Shown here: piece after piece, positions 1 to 8,666 of the stretch
Layout of the letters: every line of letters starts with the position of its first letter
Position numbering within the stretch: position 1 is the stretch's first letter
Assembly (NCBI RefSeq): GCF_003316635.1
Contig: NZ_QNQP01000008.1
Location: forward strand, 85,253-149,252
Reading direction: 5' to 3'
Source: Roseovarius dicentrarchi
GTDB taxonomy: Bacteria; Pseudomonadota; Alphaproteobacteria; Rhodobacterales; Rhodobacteraceae
DNA: 64,000 nt
Position numbers and translations under genes: made by a program
Notes under the pieces: model-generated
Database searches by the model: none
Told to the model about the DNA's origin: nothing
The model's input: only the letters and a program-made list of their open reading frames with translations

Positions 1-211
1 CACCGGCCAGCGCGCCATAGCTTTTGGTTTGCTGGGCCTGCCACAGTTGATATTCGGCCTGCTTGATGCTGCGCATGATCGGCGTGGCGCCGCTGTCGTC
101 CTTGTACACGCCAACGCCCAGATCGATCTTGCCCTCGCGCGTATCACCCGCCAACTGCACCATCAGCGCCAGAATGGGATCGTCTGCCTGCGCGCGCAAA
201 CGGTGCAGCAT
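1..211 (-). CDS. Aromatic/aspartate aminotransferase, N-terminal fragment
   Basis: The minus strand reads into an open frame that runs off the window's left edge. The visible product begins MLHRLRAQADDPILALM (or MPDMLHRL from an ATG at 220) and contains the segment KIDLGVGVYKDDSGATPIM, the conserved N-terminus of class I fold-type I PLP aminotransferases of the AspC/TyrB group. These transfer the amino group between aspartate or aromatic amino acids and 2-oxoglutarate. I prefer the ATG at 211 because the AGGGG of the upstream sequence lies nine bases before it, whereas it abuts the ATG at 220. Either way the start lies at the very end of sseA, so the two genes look translationally coupled. 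The catalytic lysine lies outside the window. Family assignment is firm; AspC versus TyrB specificity cannot be told. Confidence 0.8.
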   Translation of the reverse strand, partial: MLHRLRAQADDPILALMVQLAGDTREGKIDLGVGVYKDDSGATPIMRSIKQAEYQLWQAQQTKSYGALAG

Positions 212-212
212 G

Positions 213-1070
213 TCAGGCATCCCCTGTGGCAACAGGCAGCGTCGGAAAGGCGCCCCATTCCGTCCATGACCCGTCATAAAGCGCATGGTCCAGCACCCCG
301 ATCCGTTCCAGCGCCAGATTGATGATCGCCGCCGTGGTGCCCGATCCGCAGGTGGTGATAACCGGCTGGCTCAGGTCCGCGCCCGCCGCATCGAATACGG
401 CGCGCAGGGCGGCCACGTCCTTCATCGTGCCGTCGTCGTTCAGCAGCTCGGTATAAGGCACGTTCAGCGATCCGGGGATATGCCCCTTGCGCAGCCCCTC
501 GCGCGGCTCTGGCGCCTCGCCGCGGAATCGCGCGGCCGAGCGGGCGTCCAGAATGGTATGATCGCCCAGCTTCGATGCGGCCGATACCTGCGTGACATCC
601 TTGACCATCTGGTTCTGGCGCCGCACCGTCATATGCCGGTCGCGGATGATCGGCGCCATGTCTTCGACGGGGCGCTCCTCGGCCAGCCATTTGGGCAAAC
701 CGCCATCCAGCACGGCAATGTGGCGCTGACCCATCAGGCGAAACAGCCACCAGACGCGCGCGGCCGAAAACAGACCATGCGTGTCATAGACCACCACCTG
801 ATGCCCGTCGCCCACGCCCATGGCGCGCAGACGTGACATGAATTTCTCGGTCGTCGGCGCCATATGCGGCAAATCCGAGCGATTGTCGCTGATGTCGTCA
901 ATGTCAAAGAACCGCGCGCCGGGAATATGCTGCTGCTCGTATTCGGCGCGCGCATCGCGATCCACGCCCGGCAGGAACATTGTCGCGTCCAGAACCCTCA
1001 GGTCGGGATCCTTCAGATGCGCAGCCAGCCACGCGGTTGAGACCAGAATTCCCGGATCGTCCTCAGCCAT
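213..1070 (-). CDS. sseA: 3-mercaptopyruvate sulfurtransferase
   Basis: A 285-residue two-domain rhodanese. The N-terminal domain (about 8-140) is the inactive rhodanese repeat and the C-terminal one (about 165-280) carries the active-site loop CGSGTTA with the persulfide-forming Cys241. The loop CG(S/T)G(V/T)T is the form found in 3-mercaptopyruvate sulfurtransferases rather than the CRKGVTA of thiosulfate sulfurtransferases. The expected reaction moves sulfur from 3-mercaptopyruvate to cyanide or thiols, linked to cysteine breakdown. It sits between a small membrane-protein gene and an aminotransferase that could generate 3-mercaptopyruvate from cysteine, a sensible functional pairing that is only inferred. 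An AGGGACG ribosome site precedes the ATG. Confidence 0.93.
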   Translation of the reverse strand: MAEDDPGILVSTAWLAAHLKDPDLRVLDATMFLPGVDRDARAEYEQQHIPGARFFDIDDISDNRSDLPHMAPTTEKFMSRLRAMGVGDGHQVVVYDTHGLFSAARVWWLFRLMGQRHIAVLDGGLPKWLAEERPVEDMAPIIRDRHMTVRRQNQMVKDVTQVSAASKLGDHTILDARSAARFRGEAPEPREGLRKGHIPGSLNVPYTELLNDDGTMKDVAALRAVFDAAGADLSQPVITTCGSGTTAAIINLALERIGVLDHALYDGSWTEWGAFPTLPVATGDA

Positions 1071-1130
1071 GATCGTCCCTCTTTTTAACCTGTTCCTGAT
1101 TATCGCCGCAAAGATACCAAGGCAAGCGCG

Positions 1131-1376
1131 TCACCCGCCCGCGCGCCTGTGCAGCACCCCCGCGCCATAGCTCAGCCCGGCGCCCAGCAGCGCACCGGCA
1201 ATCATATGAATGACAATCAACGGCCCCGCATTCAGCCCCGGACCAATCAGCGCCAGCAGATACCACGCCGCCGCGCCGCCGCCGATCCCCAGCGCCGTTG
1301 CCGGTATCAGCCGCGAAGGCCCGCGCAGCCCCGCACCGCCGGTTGCGCCCGCCATCATCGCGACCAGCAATTCCAT
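1131..1376 (-). CDS. Small membrane protein of unknown function
   Basis: An 81-residue protein starting [14 protein letters not shown]. Its ATG overlaps the smpB stop codon by one base (TGATG), so it is very probably translated by coupling. It has two hydrophobic segments: about 30-48 (ALGIGGGAAAWYLLALIGPG) and about 53-75 (PLIVIHMIAGALLGAG), with a positively charged C-terminus (HRRAGG), suggesting a two-helix inner-membrane protein with the tail inside. I do not recognise a named family. The tight linkage to smpB and the codon use like its neighbours argue that it is real; it is hidden inside a longer, wrongly started frame. Confidence 0.7.
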   Translation of the reverse strand: MELLVAMMAGATGGAGLRGPSRLIPATALGIGGGAAAWYLLALIGPGLNAGPLIVIHMIAGALLGAGLSYGAGVLHRRAGG

Positions 1377-1852
1377 CAGCGGTGGTCTTTCAGCAAACGC
1401 TGCTTCTGGCGGCCCCAGTCGCGCTTGGCCTCGCTCTCGCGCTTGTCGTGGTTCTTCTTGCCCTTGGCGATGCCGATCTTCAGCTTGGCCAGCCCGCGAT
1501 GGTTGAAATACATCACCAGCGGCACCAGCGTCATGCCCTTGCGCTGCGTATCGGACCACAACCGCGCCATCTCGCGCCGCGACACCAGCAGCTTGCGCTT
1601 GCGCTTTTCCTCGTGGCCAAACGTCTTGGCCTGTTTGTAGGGCGCGATATAGCTGTTCACCAGCCACAGCTCGCCATCCTCGACGCTGGCGTAACTTTCG
1701 GCAATGTTGGAGCCGCCCTCGCGGAGCGATTTCACCTCCGACCCTTCCAGGATGATACCGCACTCGATATCGTCCTCGATCGCGTAATCGTACCGCGCGC
1801 GCCGATTTTCGGCGATCACCTTGTAATTCTTGTTCTCATCACTCTTTGCCAT
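1376..1852 (-). CDS. smpB: SsrA-binding protein SmpB
   Basis: This 158-residue protein binds tmRNA and delivers it to stalled ribosomes for trans-translation. The SmpB signature is clear from the start: [21 protein letters not shown], then EVKSLREGG and the [15 protein letters not shown] segment of the beta-barrel, followed by the [14 protein letters not shown] helix region. The basic C-terminal tail ([13 protein letters not shown]), which folds in the empty mRNA channel, is complete. Length is normal. It is divergent from rpsD across a 249-base gap and heads a minus-strand run with the small membrane protein and sseA. Confidence 0.97.
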   Translation of the reverse strand: MAKSDENKNYKVIAENRRARYDYAIEDDIECGIILEGSEVKSLREGGSNIAESYASVEDGELWLVNSYIAPYKQAKTFGHEEKRKRKLLVSRREMARLWSDTQRKGMTLVPLVMYFNHRGLAKLKIGIAKGKKNHDKRESEAKRDWGRQKQRLLKDHR

Positions 1853-2101
1853 GAAAACGATCTAATCACGCCCCGCGTCCAAGTCCAGCAGCTAAGTCCC
1901 AAGTGGCGCCCATCTTTCTTTTTGCTTCAAATATCCCCCGCGCGGAGCGCATGAAATCTCTTTTGGCGCAGCGCCCGTTGACTCCGCCGCAAACCCCGAT
2001 ATAAGCGCGGCTTCATTGGTGTTGGTGGCCCCCGCAAGGGGATGCCTGTCGGGATATTCCAAAGGACAACGCCCTTCGCATCGCAAAGAAGGAGATCAGC
2101 C
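1853..2101. promoter_or_regulatory. Divergent smpB/rpsD intergenic region
   Basis: A 249-base gap between divergent genes that must hold both promoters and the rpsD leader. I see no convincing sigma-70 boxes. It holds a degenerate copy of the intergenic repeat described separately (1914-1945, pointing toward smpB) and the AAGGAG ribosome site of rpsD at about 2088-2094. Confidence 0.5.
1914..1945 (-). repeat. Intergenic repeat, degenerate copy A
   Basis: Read on the minus strand this is a GC-rich stretch followed by GGGGATATTT, GAAG and CAAAAAGAAAGATG. It matches the copies at 34390-34425 and 39306-39341 in the A/T core and the AAAAAGAAAG tail but differs in the GC-rich head. Confidence 0.6.
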
Positions 2102-2722
2102 GTGACCAAACGCACGTCTGCCAAGTACAAGCTAGACCGCCGCATGGGCGAAAACATCTGGGGCCGTCCGAAATCCCCGGTGAATCGCCGTGAATACGGC
2201 CCCGGCCAGCACGGCCAGCGCCGCAAGGCCAAGATTTCCGATTTCGGCCTTCAGCTGCGCGCCAAGCAAAAGCTCAAGGGCTATTACGGCGACCTGACCG
2301 AAAAGCAGTTCAAGCGCATCTACCTGGAAGCCGCCCGCGTCAAGGGTGACACCGGCGAGAACCTGATCGGCCTGCTCGAGCGTCGCCTTGATGCCGTCGT
2401 CTACCGTGCCAAATTCGTTGTGACCATGTTCGCCGCCCGCCAGTTCGTGAACCATGGCCACGTCACCGTGAACGGCCAGCGCGTCAACATCCCCTCCTAC
2501 CGCGTGAAAGAGGGTGACGTGATCGAGGTCCGCGACCGGTCCAAGCAGCTGGCCGTACTTCTGGAAGCCACCCAACTGGGCGAGCGTGACGTGCCTGACT
2601 ACGTCGACGCCGACCACTCGAAGATGAAGGCGACCTTTGTGCGCACCCCCGGCCTGACCGATGTGCCCTATCCCGTCGTGATGGAGCCGAACCTGGTTAT
2701 CGAATTCTACGCGCAGAACTAA
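2102..2722 (+). CDS. rpsD: 30S ribosomal protein S4
   Basis: S4 binds 16S rRNA early in small-subunit assembly. From the GTG at 2102 the product is 206 residues, the usual alphaproteobacterial size, beginning [20 protein letters not shown]; the upstream ATG at 2042 would add an unrelated 20-residue leader. A strong AAGGAG lies eight bases before the GTG. The N-terminal S4 domain is followed by the RNA-binding S4 fold around residues 95-155 ([30 protein letters not shown]). As usual in this group it stands alone rather than in the alpha operon. A terminator hairpin follows. Confidence 0.98.
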   Translation: MTKRTSAKYKLDRRMGENIWGRPKSPVNRREYGPGQHGQRRKAKISDFGLQLRAKQKLKGYYGDLTEKQFKRIYLEAARVKGDTGENLIGLLERRLDAVVYRAKFVVTMFAARQFVNHGHVTVNGQRVNIPSYRVKEGDVIEVRDRSKQLAVLLEATQLGERDVPDYVDADHSKMKATFVRTPGLTDVPYPVVMEPNLVIEFYAQN

Positions 2723-2750
2723 GTTTTCTGCACATATGCCACAACGTCAG

Positions 2751-2780
2751 GGCCGCTTCGGGAAACCGGGGCGGCCTTTT
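2751..2780 (+). terminator. Rho-independent terminator of rpsD
   Basis: GGCCGC at 2751-2756 pairs with GCGGCC at 2771-2776, enclosing a GC-rich loop, followed by TTTT. It lies about 30 bases after the rpsD stop and before the separate hisC start. Confidence 0.75.
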
Positions 2781-2840
2781 CATTGGTGCTGGTCAAGGCG
2801 CGGCGCCATGGCTAAAACGGGCGCTGTCGAAGGGGGGCTT

Positions 2841-3926
2841 ATGAGCAATATCACACCGCAGCCGGGAATTATGGACATCACGCTTTATCAGGGCGGGGTG
2901 GCGCATTTGCCGGGCATCGCCAACGCCGTGAAGCTCAGCTCGAACGAAAACCCCTTCGGTCCCAGCGACACCGCCAAGGAGGCGTTTCGCAAGGCGTCCT
3001 ACCATCTGCACCGCTACCCGTCCTCGGACCATGCCGAATTGCGCGCCGCCATCGGCGAGGTGCATGGGCTCGACCCCGAACGTATCCTTTGCGGCTCGGG
3101 CAGTGATGAAATCATCGCGTTTATCTGCCAGGCTTATGCCGGTCCGGGCGACGAGGTGATCCATACCGAACACGGCTTTGGCATGTACCGCATCAGCGCG
3201 CTGGCCAATGGCGCCACCCCCGTCGAGGTGCCCGAGCGTGAGCGCGTCACCGATGTCGACGCGATCCTTGCCGCCTGCACCGATGCGACGAAACTGGTGT
3301 TTATCGCCAATCCCAACAACCCCACCGGCACCATGATCGGCGAGGGCGAGGTTGCCCGCCTTGCCGCCGGCCTGCCGGATCATGTGCTGCTGGTGCTGGA
3401 CGGCGCCTATGCGGAATATGTCGACGGCTATGATGGCGGCGCCGCGCTGGTCGAGGCGCGCCAGAACGTGGTGATGACGCGCACGTTTTCCAAGCTTTAC
3501 GGGCTTGGCGGGCTGCGGATCGGCTGGGCCTATGGCCCCGATCACGTCATTGCCGTGCTGTCGCGTGTGCGCGGCCCGTTCAACCTGTCGGCGGCCGCGC
3601 TGGCCGCTGCCGAGGCCGCTGTGCGTGACACGGCCTGGGCCGAAAAGTGCCGCCTTGACAACGCGCGCTGGCGGCATTGGCTGGCCGAGGCGCTCAGCGA
3701 ACATGGCGTGCAATCTGACACGTCGCTGGGCAATTTCATCCTTGCCCGCTTCGCCAGTCAGGCCGAGGCCGAGGCGTGTGACGAGCATCTGAAATCCGAG
3801 GGCCTGATCGTGCGCCGTGTGGCGGGGTATAACCTGCCCAACTGCCTGCGCATCACCGTCGGGGACGAGGCCAGTTGCCGCCGCGTCGCCCATGCGGTGG
3901 GGCAATTCATGGCCACCGCGCGATGA
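2841..3926 (+). CDS. hisC: Histidinol-phosphate/aromatic aminotransferase
   Basis: A 361-residue class II PLP aminotransferase that converts imidazole-acetol phosphate to histidinol phosphate and, in many alphaproteobacteria, also transaminates aromatic oxo acids. Family marks are [12 protein letters not shown] near residue 30, [22 protein letters not shown], and the cofactor lysine in [15 protein letters not shown] (Lys218). I choose the ATG at 2841, preceded by AAGGGGGG, over an upstream ATG at 2736 that would read through the rpsD terminator. It overlaps tyrC by four bases (ATGA). That coupling, to prephenate dehydrogenase rather than to his genes, suggests its main job here is tyrosine/phenylalanine synthesis; this is inference. 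Confidence 0.93.
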   Translation: MSNITPQPGIMDITLYQGGVAHLPGIANAVKLSSNENPFGPSDTAKEAFRKASYHLHRYPSSDHAELRAAIGEVHGLDPERILCGSGSDEIIAFICQAYAGPGDEVIHTEHGFGMYRISALANGATPVEVPERERVTDVDAILAACTDATKLVFIANPNNPTGTMIGEGEVARLAAGLPDHVLLVLDGAYAEYVDGYDGGAALVEARQNVVMTRTFSKLYGLGGLRIGWAYGPDHVIAVLSRVRGPFNLSAAALAAAEAAVRDTAWAEKCRLDNARWRHWLAEALSEHGVQSDTSLGNFILARFASQAEAEACDEHLKSEGLIVRRVAGYNLPNCLRITVGDEASCRRVAHAVGQFMATAR

Positions 3927-4846
3927 GCGTCCTTTACAACCGCGTCGCCCTGATCGGGCTGGGCCTGATCGCGGGGTCAATGTCGCTGGCGATCCGCCGC
4001 GCCGGGCTGGCGGGCGAGGTGGTGGGCTATGCCCGCTCGGCCGAAACGCGCAGCACAGCGCGCGAGATCGGCCTCTGCGACCGGATCGAGGAGAGCGCCG
4101 CCGCCGCTGTAAAGGGCGCCGATCTGGTGGTGCTGTGCGTCCCGGTCGGCGTGATGGGCGATGTTGCCGCTGAAATTGCCCCCGCGCTCAAACCCGGCGC
4201 GACGGTCAGCGATGTCGGCTCGGTCAAGCGGGCGGTGATTGATGCCGTCGCGCCGCATCTGCCGGAAAACGTTCACTTTGTTCCGGCGCATCCGCTGGCG
4301 GGCACCGAACATTCCGGCCCGCGCGCGGGCTATGCCGAGCTGTTCGATAACCGCTGGTGCCTGATCGTTCCGCAGGAGGGCGCCGACCGCGCCGCCGTGG
4401 GTCGGCTGGAGGCGCTGTGGCGCGGCATTGGCGCGCAGACCGATGAAATGGATGCGGACCACCATGATCTGGTGCTGGCCGTGACCAGCCACACACCGCA
4501 CCTGATTGCCTATACAATGGTGGGCGTGGCCGACGATCTGCGCCGCGTGACCGATAGCGAAGTCATCAAATATTCCGCCGCCGGTTTCCGCGACTTCACC
4601 CGCATCGCCGCCAGCGATCCGACCATGTGGCGCGATGTGTTCCTGAACAACCGCGAGGCGACGCTGGAAATCCTTGGCCGCTTTACCGAAGAGCTGTTCG
4701 CGCTTCAGCGCGCGATCCGCACCGGCGACGGCGACCACCTGCACGCCTATTTCACCCGCACCCGCGCCATCCGGCGCGGCATCATCGAGGCGGGGCAGGA
4801 TACGGACGCCCCCGATTTTGGCCGCACGCGGACGCGCAGCGGATGA
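3923..4846 (+). CDS. tyrC: Prephenate/arogenate dehydrogenase
   Basis: A 307-residue NAD(P)-dependent dehydrogenase of tyrosine synthesis. The Rossmann motif GLGLIAGS is at residues 12-19. The conserved active-site segments [24 protein letters not shown] and the late [19 protein letters not shown] are all present, as is the helical dimerisation half. No chorismate mutase or ACT domain is fused, so it is the monofunctional type. Start overlaps the hisC stop by four bases and its own stop overlaps the next start by four, so hisC, tyrC and the extensin-like gene form one translationally coupled unit. Confidence 0.92.
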   Translation: MSVLYNRVALIGLGLIAGSMSLAIRRAGLAGEVVGYARSAETRSTAREIGLCDRIEESAAAAVKGADLVVLCVPVGVMGDVAAEIAPALKPGATVSDVGSVKRAVIDAVAPHLPENVHFVPAHPLAGTEHSGPRAGYAELFDNRWCLIVPQEGADRAAVGRLEALWRGIGAQTDEMDADHHDLVLAVTSHTPHLIAYTMVGVADDLRRVTDSEVIKYSAAGFRDFTRIAASDPTMWRDVFLNNREATLEILGRFTEELFALQRAIRTGDGDHLHAYFTRTRAIRRGIIEAGQDTDAPDFGRTRTRSG

Positions 4847-5742
4847 TGCGGGCGGCGATCCTGCTGGCCCTGATGGCCGCCACCAGCGCCGCACTCGCCG
4901 CCGCGCCCGACACGTCACTGCGCCCCGTTGCCCGGCCGGCCGATATGGCCGCCGCCGCGCCGCAGTCTGAATGGCAAGCGCGCGGACTACGCACATCCAT
5001 CCGTCCGGTCGCCCGCCCGCAAAATCTGGTGACTGTCCGCGCCCGCCCGGCGCCGGTTCAAACCGTCTCTCCGACCCGCCAGATTGTCCGGCCAGCAGGC
5101 GAACCCGCCACGCGGGTCGAGCAGAATTCGGGCGGCGGCGTGATGGCAGCGCTGCGCCCGCTGCTGCGCCCCTTGGGCATCAACCGCAAGGCAGACGCGC
5201 GCAAAAGGCAGCTTTTGCGCGGCGCGGTCTGCGGCGATCCGGCCATTCAGGGCGAGCAGGTGGGCCGCGTTCCGGGACGCATCGCAGGCTGCGGTATCGA
5301 GGACGCGGTGAAGGTGCGCAGCATTGATGGCGTATCGCTCAGCCAGCATGCGCTGATGGATTGCCAGACCGCGCGCACCATCAAGTCATGGATGCAAAGG
5401 GACATGGCGCCCGCCGTGGGCAATTACGGCGGCGGTGTCGCGCAGCTGCGCGTTGCGGCGCATTATGCGTGCCGTACCCGCAACAATCAACGCGGCGCAA
5501 AGATTTCCGAACATGGCAAGGGCCACGCGATCGACATTACCGGCTTTACCTTGCGCGACGGCAAGACGATCACCGTGCTGAACGATTGGGGCGGCGGCAA
5601 AAAGGGCGCGATCCTGCGCAAGATGCACCGGACGGCCTGCGGTCCTTTCGGCACGGTGCTGGGCCCCGAATCGGACCGGTTTCATCAGGACCATTTTCAT
5701 TTCGACACGGCCCGCTATCGCAGCGGCAGCTATTGCCGCTGA
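4843..5742 (+). CDS. Secreted extensin-like (DUF-type peptidase fold) protein
   Basis: A 299-residue exported protein beginning [19 protein letters not shown], a clear signal peptide with a likely cut after ALAAA. The C-terminal 180 residues match the extensin-like C-terminal family, which shares a fold with M15-type zinc carboxypeptidases: conserved cysteines (CGDP, GCGIED, MDCQTA, YACR, TACGPFG), HGKGHAIDI and the final HQDHFHFD. Histidines and aspartates there are suitable zinc ligands, but activity is not established. Between signal and domain lies a low-complexity linker with three (S/A)(L/I)RPxxRP motifs. Its ATG overlaps the tyrC stop. A role in the cell envelope is inferred. Confidence 0.82.
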   Translation: MMRAAILLALMAATSAALAAAPDTSLRPVARPADMAAAAPQSEWQARGLRTSIRPVARPQNLVTVRARPAPVQTVSPTRQIVRPAGEPATRVEQNSGGGVMAALRPLLRPLGINRKADARKRQLLRGAVCGDPAIQGEQVGRVPGRIAGCGIEDAVKVRSIDGVSLSQHALMDCQTARTIKSWMQRDMAPAVGNYGGGVAQLRVAAHYACRTRNNQRGAKISEHGKGHAIDITGFTLRDGKTITVLNDWGGGKKGAILRKMHRTACGPFGTVLGPESDRFHQDHFHFDTARYRSGSYCR

Positions 5743-5764
5743 TCCAGCGCGTTCCGCAAACGCA

Positions 5765-6781
5765 TCAGCGCAGGCGCAGAACCGGGGCCGGTGCGATCGG
5801 CAGCGGTCCGATCCAGATGCGCCCGCCGGCAAAGCGCAGGGGAACGTCCAGCGATTTGGGGTCATCCCCCATCGCGGACATGATCGACAGCGCCTGCTCG
5901 GCGGTCTGTGCCATGTCGGGCGTGATGACCCCCGCGCCGACGGCAGTGCCGAGCATCTGGCGCCAGTTGCGTGCGGTTACCGTCAGCGTCCCGTCCGGCC
6001 GCCCGCCCAGATCCACGGTCAGAACACCCGAGGCCGCCAGCGCCATTGCGCCCCATTGCAGATCGGCCGATTGCACGGCGATGCGCGTGGGCTGCGGGCG
6101 GGCCTCCTTAATCGCGCGGCGATCCCATGGCACGTCGAAATCCACGATGATATCAGCGGCCAGCGCCTGAATCACGCGCGGCAGCGCGCTGCTGGCGTCA
6201 AGCTGCGCCAGCAGCGGCGCGGGCGGGGCGATGTCGCTGGCCGCCAGCCCCAGACGATAGCGCGCGTCCGCGATATTGCCCGTATCCTCGACACGTTCGG
6301 CGGCGACGCGCAGGGTTTGCGCCGAAATCGCGCCGCTGCCATCTTCGGGGATCAGGGCCACGCCTTCGGCTGTCAGGGTGATCCGGCGCGGTGCCAGCGC
6401 GGTACTGGGCGCAACCACGAGCGAGGCGCGCATGTCCTGATTGGTCAGCGCATAGCTCTGCCGGGGCGTGTGCAGCGTTTGCTCGTTCGGCCACATCGCG
6501 ATCACGTGGTTTGGCGTATAGCTGAGCGTCAGAAGCTGGAAAAACGGTGCCTCCCAGCCCAGCCCCGAGACGGGATCGGCCAGCGCAACATCCGAGATCG
6601 TCGTATCAAACCGGCTGGGAAAACCCTGCACCGACAGATCGGAATATTCGGCCCGCCAGCCATCGGCCTGCCGCGCATCGAACCACGCCGCCACACCCGA
6701 GCGCAGCGCCGCCGACCCGACAAACCAATATCCGGCCCACGCTGCTGCCAGCGTTAAGACGATCGCCAGCAATATCCGCAT
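5765..6781 (-). CDS. DUF2125 envelope protein
   Basis: A 338-residue protein starting MRILLAIVLTLAAAWAGYWF, an uncleaved signal anchor or single N-terminal membrane helix. The rest is predicted periplasmic and beta-rich, with the features of the DUF2125 family common in alphaproteobacteria: SVQGFPSRFDTTISDVALADP and LTLSYTPNHVIAMWP. The function of the family is unknown; its N-terminal anchor and repetitive beta segments resemble AsmA-like lipid-transport or envelope proteins only superficially. It is convergent with the extensin-like gene and divergent from the cyclotransferase gene. Confidence 0.8.
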   Translation of the reverse strand: MRILLAIVLTLAAAWAGYWFVGSAALRSGVAAWFDARQADGWRAEYSDLSVQGFPSRFDTTISDVALADPVSGLGWEAPFFQLLTLSYTPNHVIAMWPNEQTLHTPRQSYALTNQDMRASLVVAPSTALAPRRITLTAEGVALIPEDGSGAISAQTLRVAAERVEDTGNIADARYRLGLAASDIAPPAPLLAQLDASSALPRVIQALAADIIVDFDVPWDRRAIKEARPQPTRIAVQSADLQWGAMALAASGVLTVDLGGRPDGTLTVTARNWRQMLGTAVGAGVITPDMAQTAEQALSIMSAMGDDPKSLDVPLRFAGGRIWIGPLPIAPAPVLRLR

Positions 6782-6847
6782 GATCAGCCCCTTTCGCGTC
6801 TGCGTCCAATCGTGTTTATTGATCTAAATGGCAAGAGGGACTTGGCA

Positions 6848-7378
6848 ATGACAATGTGGGTTTTCGGCTATGGATCGCTGGTGTGGAATCCCGGCTTTGA
6901 CGTGGCGCAGCGGCGCATCGCGACATTGCCGGGCTATGCACGCAGCTTTTGCATGCGCTCGATCCACCATCGCGGCACGGTCGAGGATCCGGGCCTGGTT
7001 CTGGCGCTGGACGAAAGCCATGGCGCGGAATGTCACGGTGTCGCAATGGCCGTCGCCGCCGGGCAGGAGGACCGCACGCTTGAATACCTGCGCGCGCGAG
7101 AGCTGATCTCATCGGCCTATCTGGAGCGCATGTTGAATGTCCGGCTGGACGGCGGGGAGACGGTAGAGGCGGTGACCTACGTGATTGACGCGGATCACGT
7201 GCAGTATTGCGGCGCGCTGCCGCTGGAGGAGCAGGCCCACATCATCGCCCGCGCGGTGGGTGATCGCGGCGCGAATACCGAATATCTGTTCAACACAGCC
7301 GCCCATCTGACCCAGCTGGGCATCAGCGACGGCGACCTTGAATGGCTGGCCGCGCGGGTGCGGGGGCTGTGCGCATAA
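6848..7378 (+). CDS. Glutathione-specific gamma-glutamylcyclotransferase (ChaC type)
   Basis: A 176-residue protein beginning MTMWVFGYGSLVWNPGFD. The YGSL(V)WNP phosphate-like loop defines the ChaC family, which cleaves glutathione into 5-oxoproline and Cys-Gly. The catalytic glutamate is expected in the segment around residues 90-100 (REL..SAYLE). The start at 6848 is preceded by AAGAGGGA; the upstream ATG at 6812 has no ribosome site. Its stop lies 68 bases before the stator-like pair, so they may share a transcript, although no functional link is obvious. Confidence 0.88.
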   Translation: MTMWVFGYGSLVWNPGFDVAQRRIATLPGYARSFCMRSIHHRGTVEDPGLVLALDESHGAECHGVAMAVAAGQEDRTLEYLRARELISSAYLERMLNVRLDGGETVEAVTYVIDADHVQYCGALPLEEQAHIIARAVGDRGANTEYLFNTAAHLTQLGISDGDLEWLAARVRGLCA

Positions 7379-7445
7379 CCGCTTGGCCCCACGCGGCGAT
7401 CCGCGTAGGGTGCGGCCAAATGAAACAAGTGTCGGGAGCGTCCAT

Positions 7446-8663
7446 ATGGGCCAGCCGGACCGCGAGGTCGTGCCGCATTTTTCCCAGCCATGGCGCCAGA
7501 TCGTCATCATGGTCCTTGTCCTGGCCCTGGCGGGGCTGGGCGCGTTCATGGCGCTGCCCCGCGTGCTGCCGGTGTTCGAGGCGAACCCCTATCTGAACGG
7601 GTTCATCTTCTTTGTGTTCCTGATCGGCGTGGTCGCCTGCTTCTGGCAGGTGTTTCAGCTGATCGGATCGGCCCGCTGGCTTGAGAATTTCGCAGGCGGC
7701 GTGCCGGGCAGCGAAATGGCGCCGCCGCCGCTTCTTCTGGCGCCTTTGGCCGCGCTTTTGCGCCAGCGAAGCAAGCGGATGCAAATCTCGCAATCATCCG
7801 CCCGCTCAATGCAGGACATGGTGGCGCAGCGCATCGACGAGGCGCGCGAGATCACGCGCTATATCGTCAACCTCCTGATTTTCCTTGGCCTTCTGGGTAC
7901 ATTTTACGGTCTGGCAACCACAGTCCCGGCTTTGGTCGAGACGATCAAGGGGCTGGCCCCGCAAGAGGGCGAAGGCGGGGTCGAGGTGTTCAGCCGCCTG
8001 ATGACCGGCCTTCAATCGCAGCTTGGGGGCATGGGCGTCGCGTTTGCGTCCTCGCTGCTGGGCTTGGCCGGATCGCTGATCGTGGGGCTGCTGGAGCTGT
8101 TCGCAAGCCACGGCCAAAACCGCTTCTACCGCGAGCTTGAGGAGTGGATGACCACCATCACGCGCGTCGGTTTCGCGGGTGCCGAGGAGGGCAGCCCCGA
8201 ACAGGCGCTGCTGACCGGGATCGTCGATCAGATGAGCGAGCAGATGGAATCGCTTCAGCAAATGTTGACGCAATCCGATATCAGCCGCGCGGCAGCGGAT
8301 GAGCAGATGGCCGCACTGGCAGGCGCTGTCGGCAGGCTGGCGCGCAGCATGGATGACGACGGCGGCACGGCGGCCGCGCTGGACCGGGTGGCCGACGGGC
8401 AGGACCGGCTGATCAGTGTGCTGGAGGCGCGCGAGGCGCCGGGGCAGGTCGGGCTGGACGCCGAAAGCCGGATGCGCCTGCGCTCGATCGACGTTCAGAT
8501 GCTGAAAATCCTTGAGGAAATCAGCGCCGGCCGACAAGAAAGCATGACAGAGCTGCGCACCGATCTGGCCGGGCTGAAACAGGCGATGCACACCGCCCGC
8601 ACCCCCCGGCGCAGCTATCGCGTACCCGGCGCCGCCAGCCAGACGCCGGAGCAGGAGGGCTAG
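7446..8663 (+). CDS. MotA/TolQ/ExbB-type proton-channel subunit
   Basis: A 405-residue inner-membrane protein. Hydrophobic helices are visible at about 18-38, 51-73, 139-160 (IVNLLIFLGLLGTFYGLATT) and 194-218 (GGMGVAFASSLLGLAGSLIV). The last two carry the pattern of the TolQ/ExbB/MotA ion-channel helices, including the GLLGTFxGL turn. After about residue 230 a long hydrophilic, helix-prone C-terminal tail extends to 405. Start at 7446 follows GGGAG. It lies three bases upstream of a MotB-like gene, so the two should form a 5:2 rotary, ion-driven complex. The load it drives is unknown; it is not the flagellar motA, tolQ or exbB by context. Confidence 0.85.
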   Translation: MGQPDREVVPHFSQPWRQIVIMVLVLALAGLGAFMALPRVLPVFEANPYLNGFIFFVFLIGVVACFWQVFQLIGSARWLENFAGGVPGSEMAPPPLLLAPLAALLRQRSKRMQISQSSARSMQDMVAQRIDEAREITRYIVNLLIFLGLLGTFYGLATTVPALVETIKGLAPQEGEGGVEVFSRLMTGLQSQLGGMGVAFASSLLGLAGSLIVGLLELFASHGQNRFYRELEEWMTTITRVGFAGAEEGSPEQALLTGIVDQMSEQMESLQQMLTQSDISRAAADEQMAALAGAVGRLARSMDDDGGTAAALDRVADGQDRLISVLEAREAPGQVGLDAESRMRLRSIDVQMLKILEEISAGRQESMTELRTDLAGLKQAMHTARTPRRSYRVPGAASQTPEQEG

Positions 8664-8666
8664 ACC

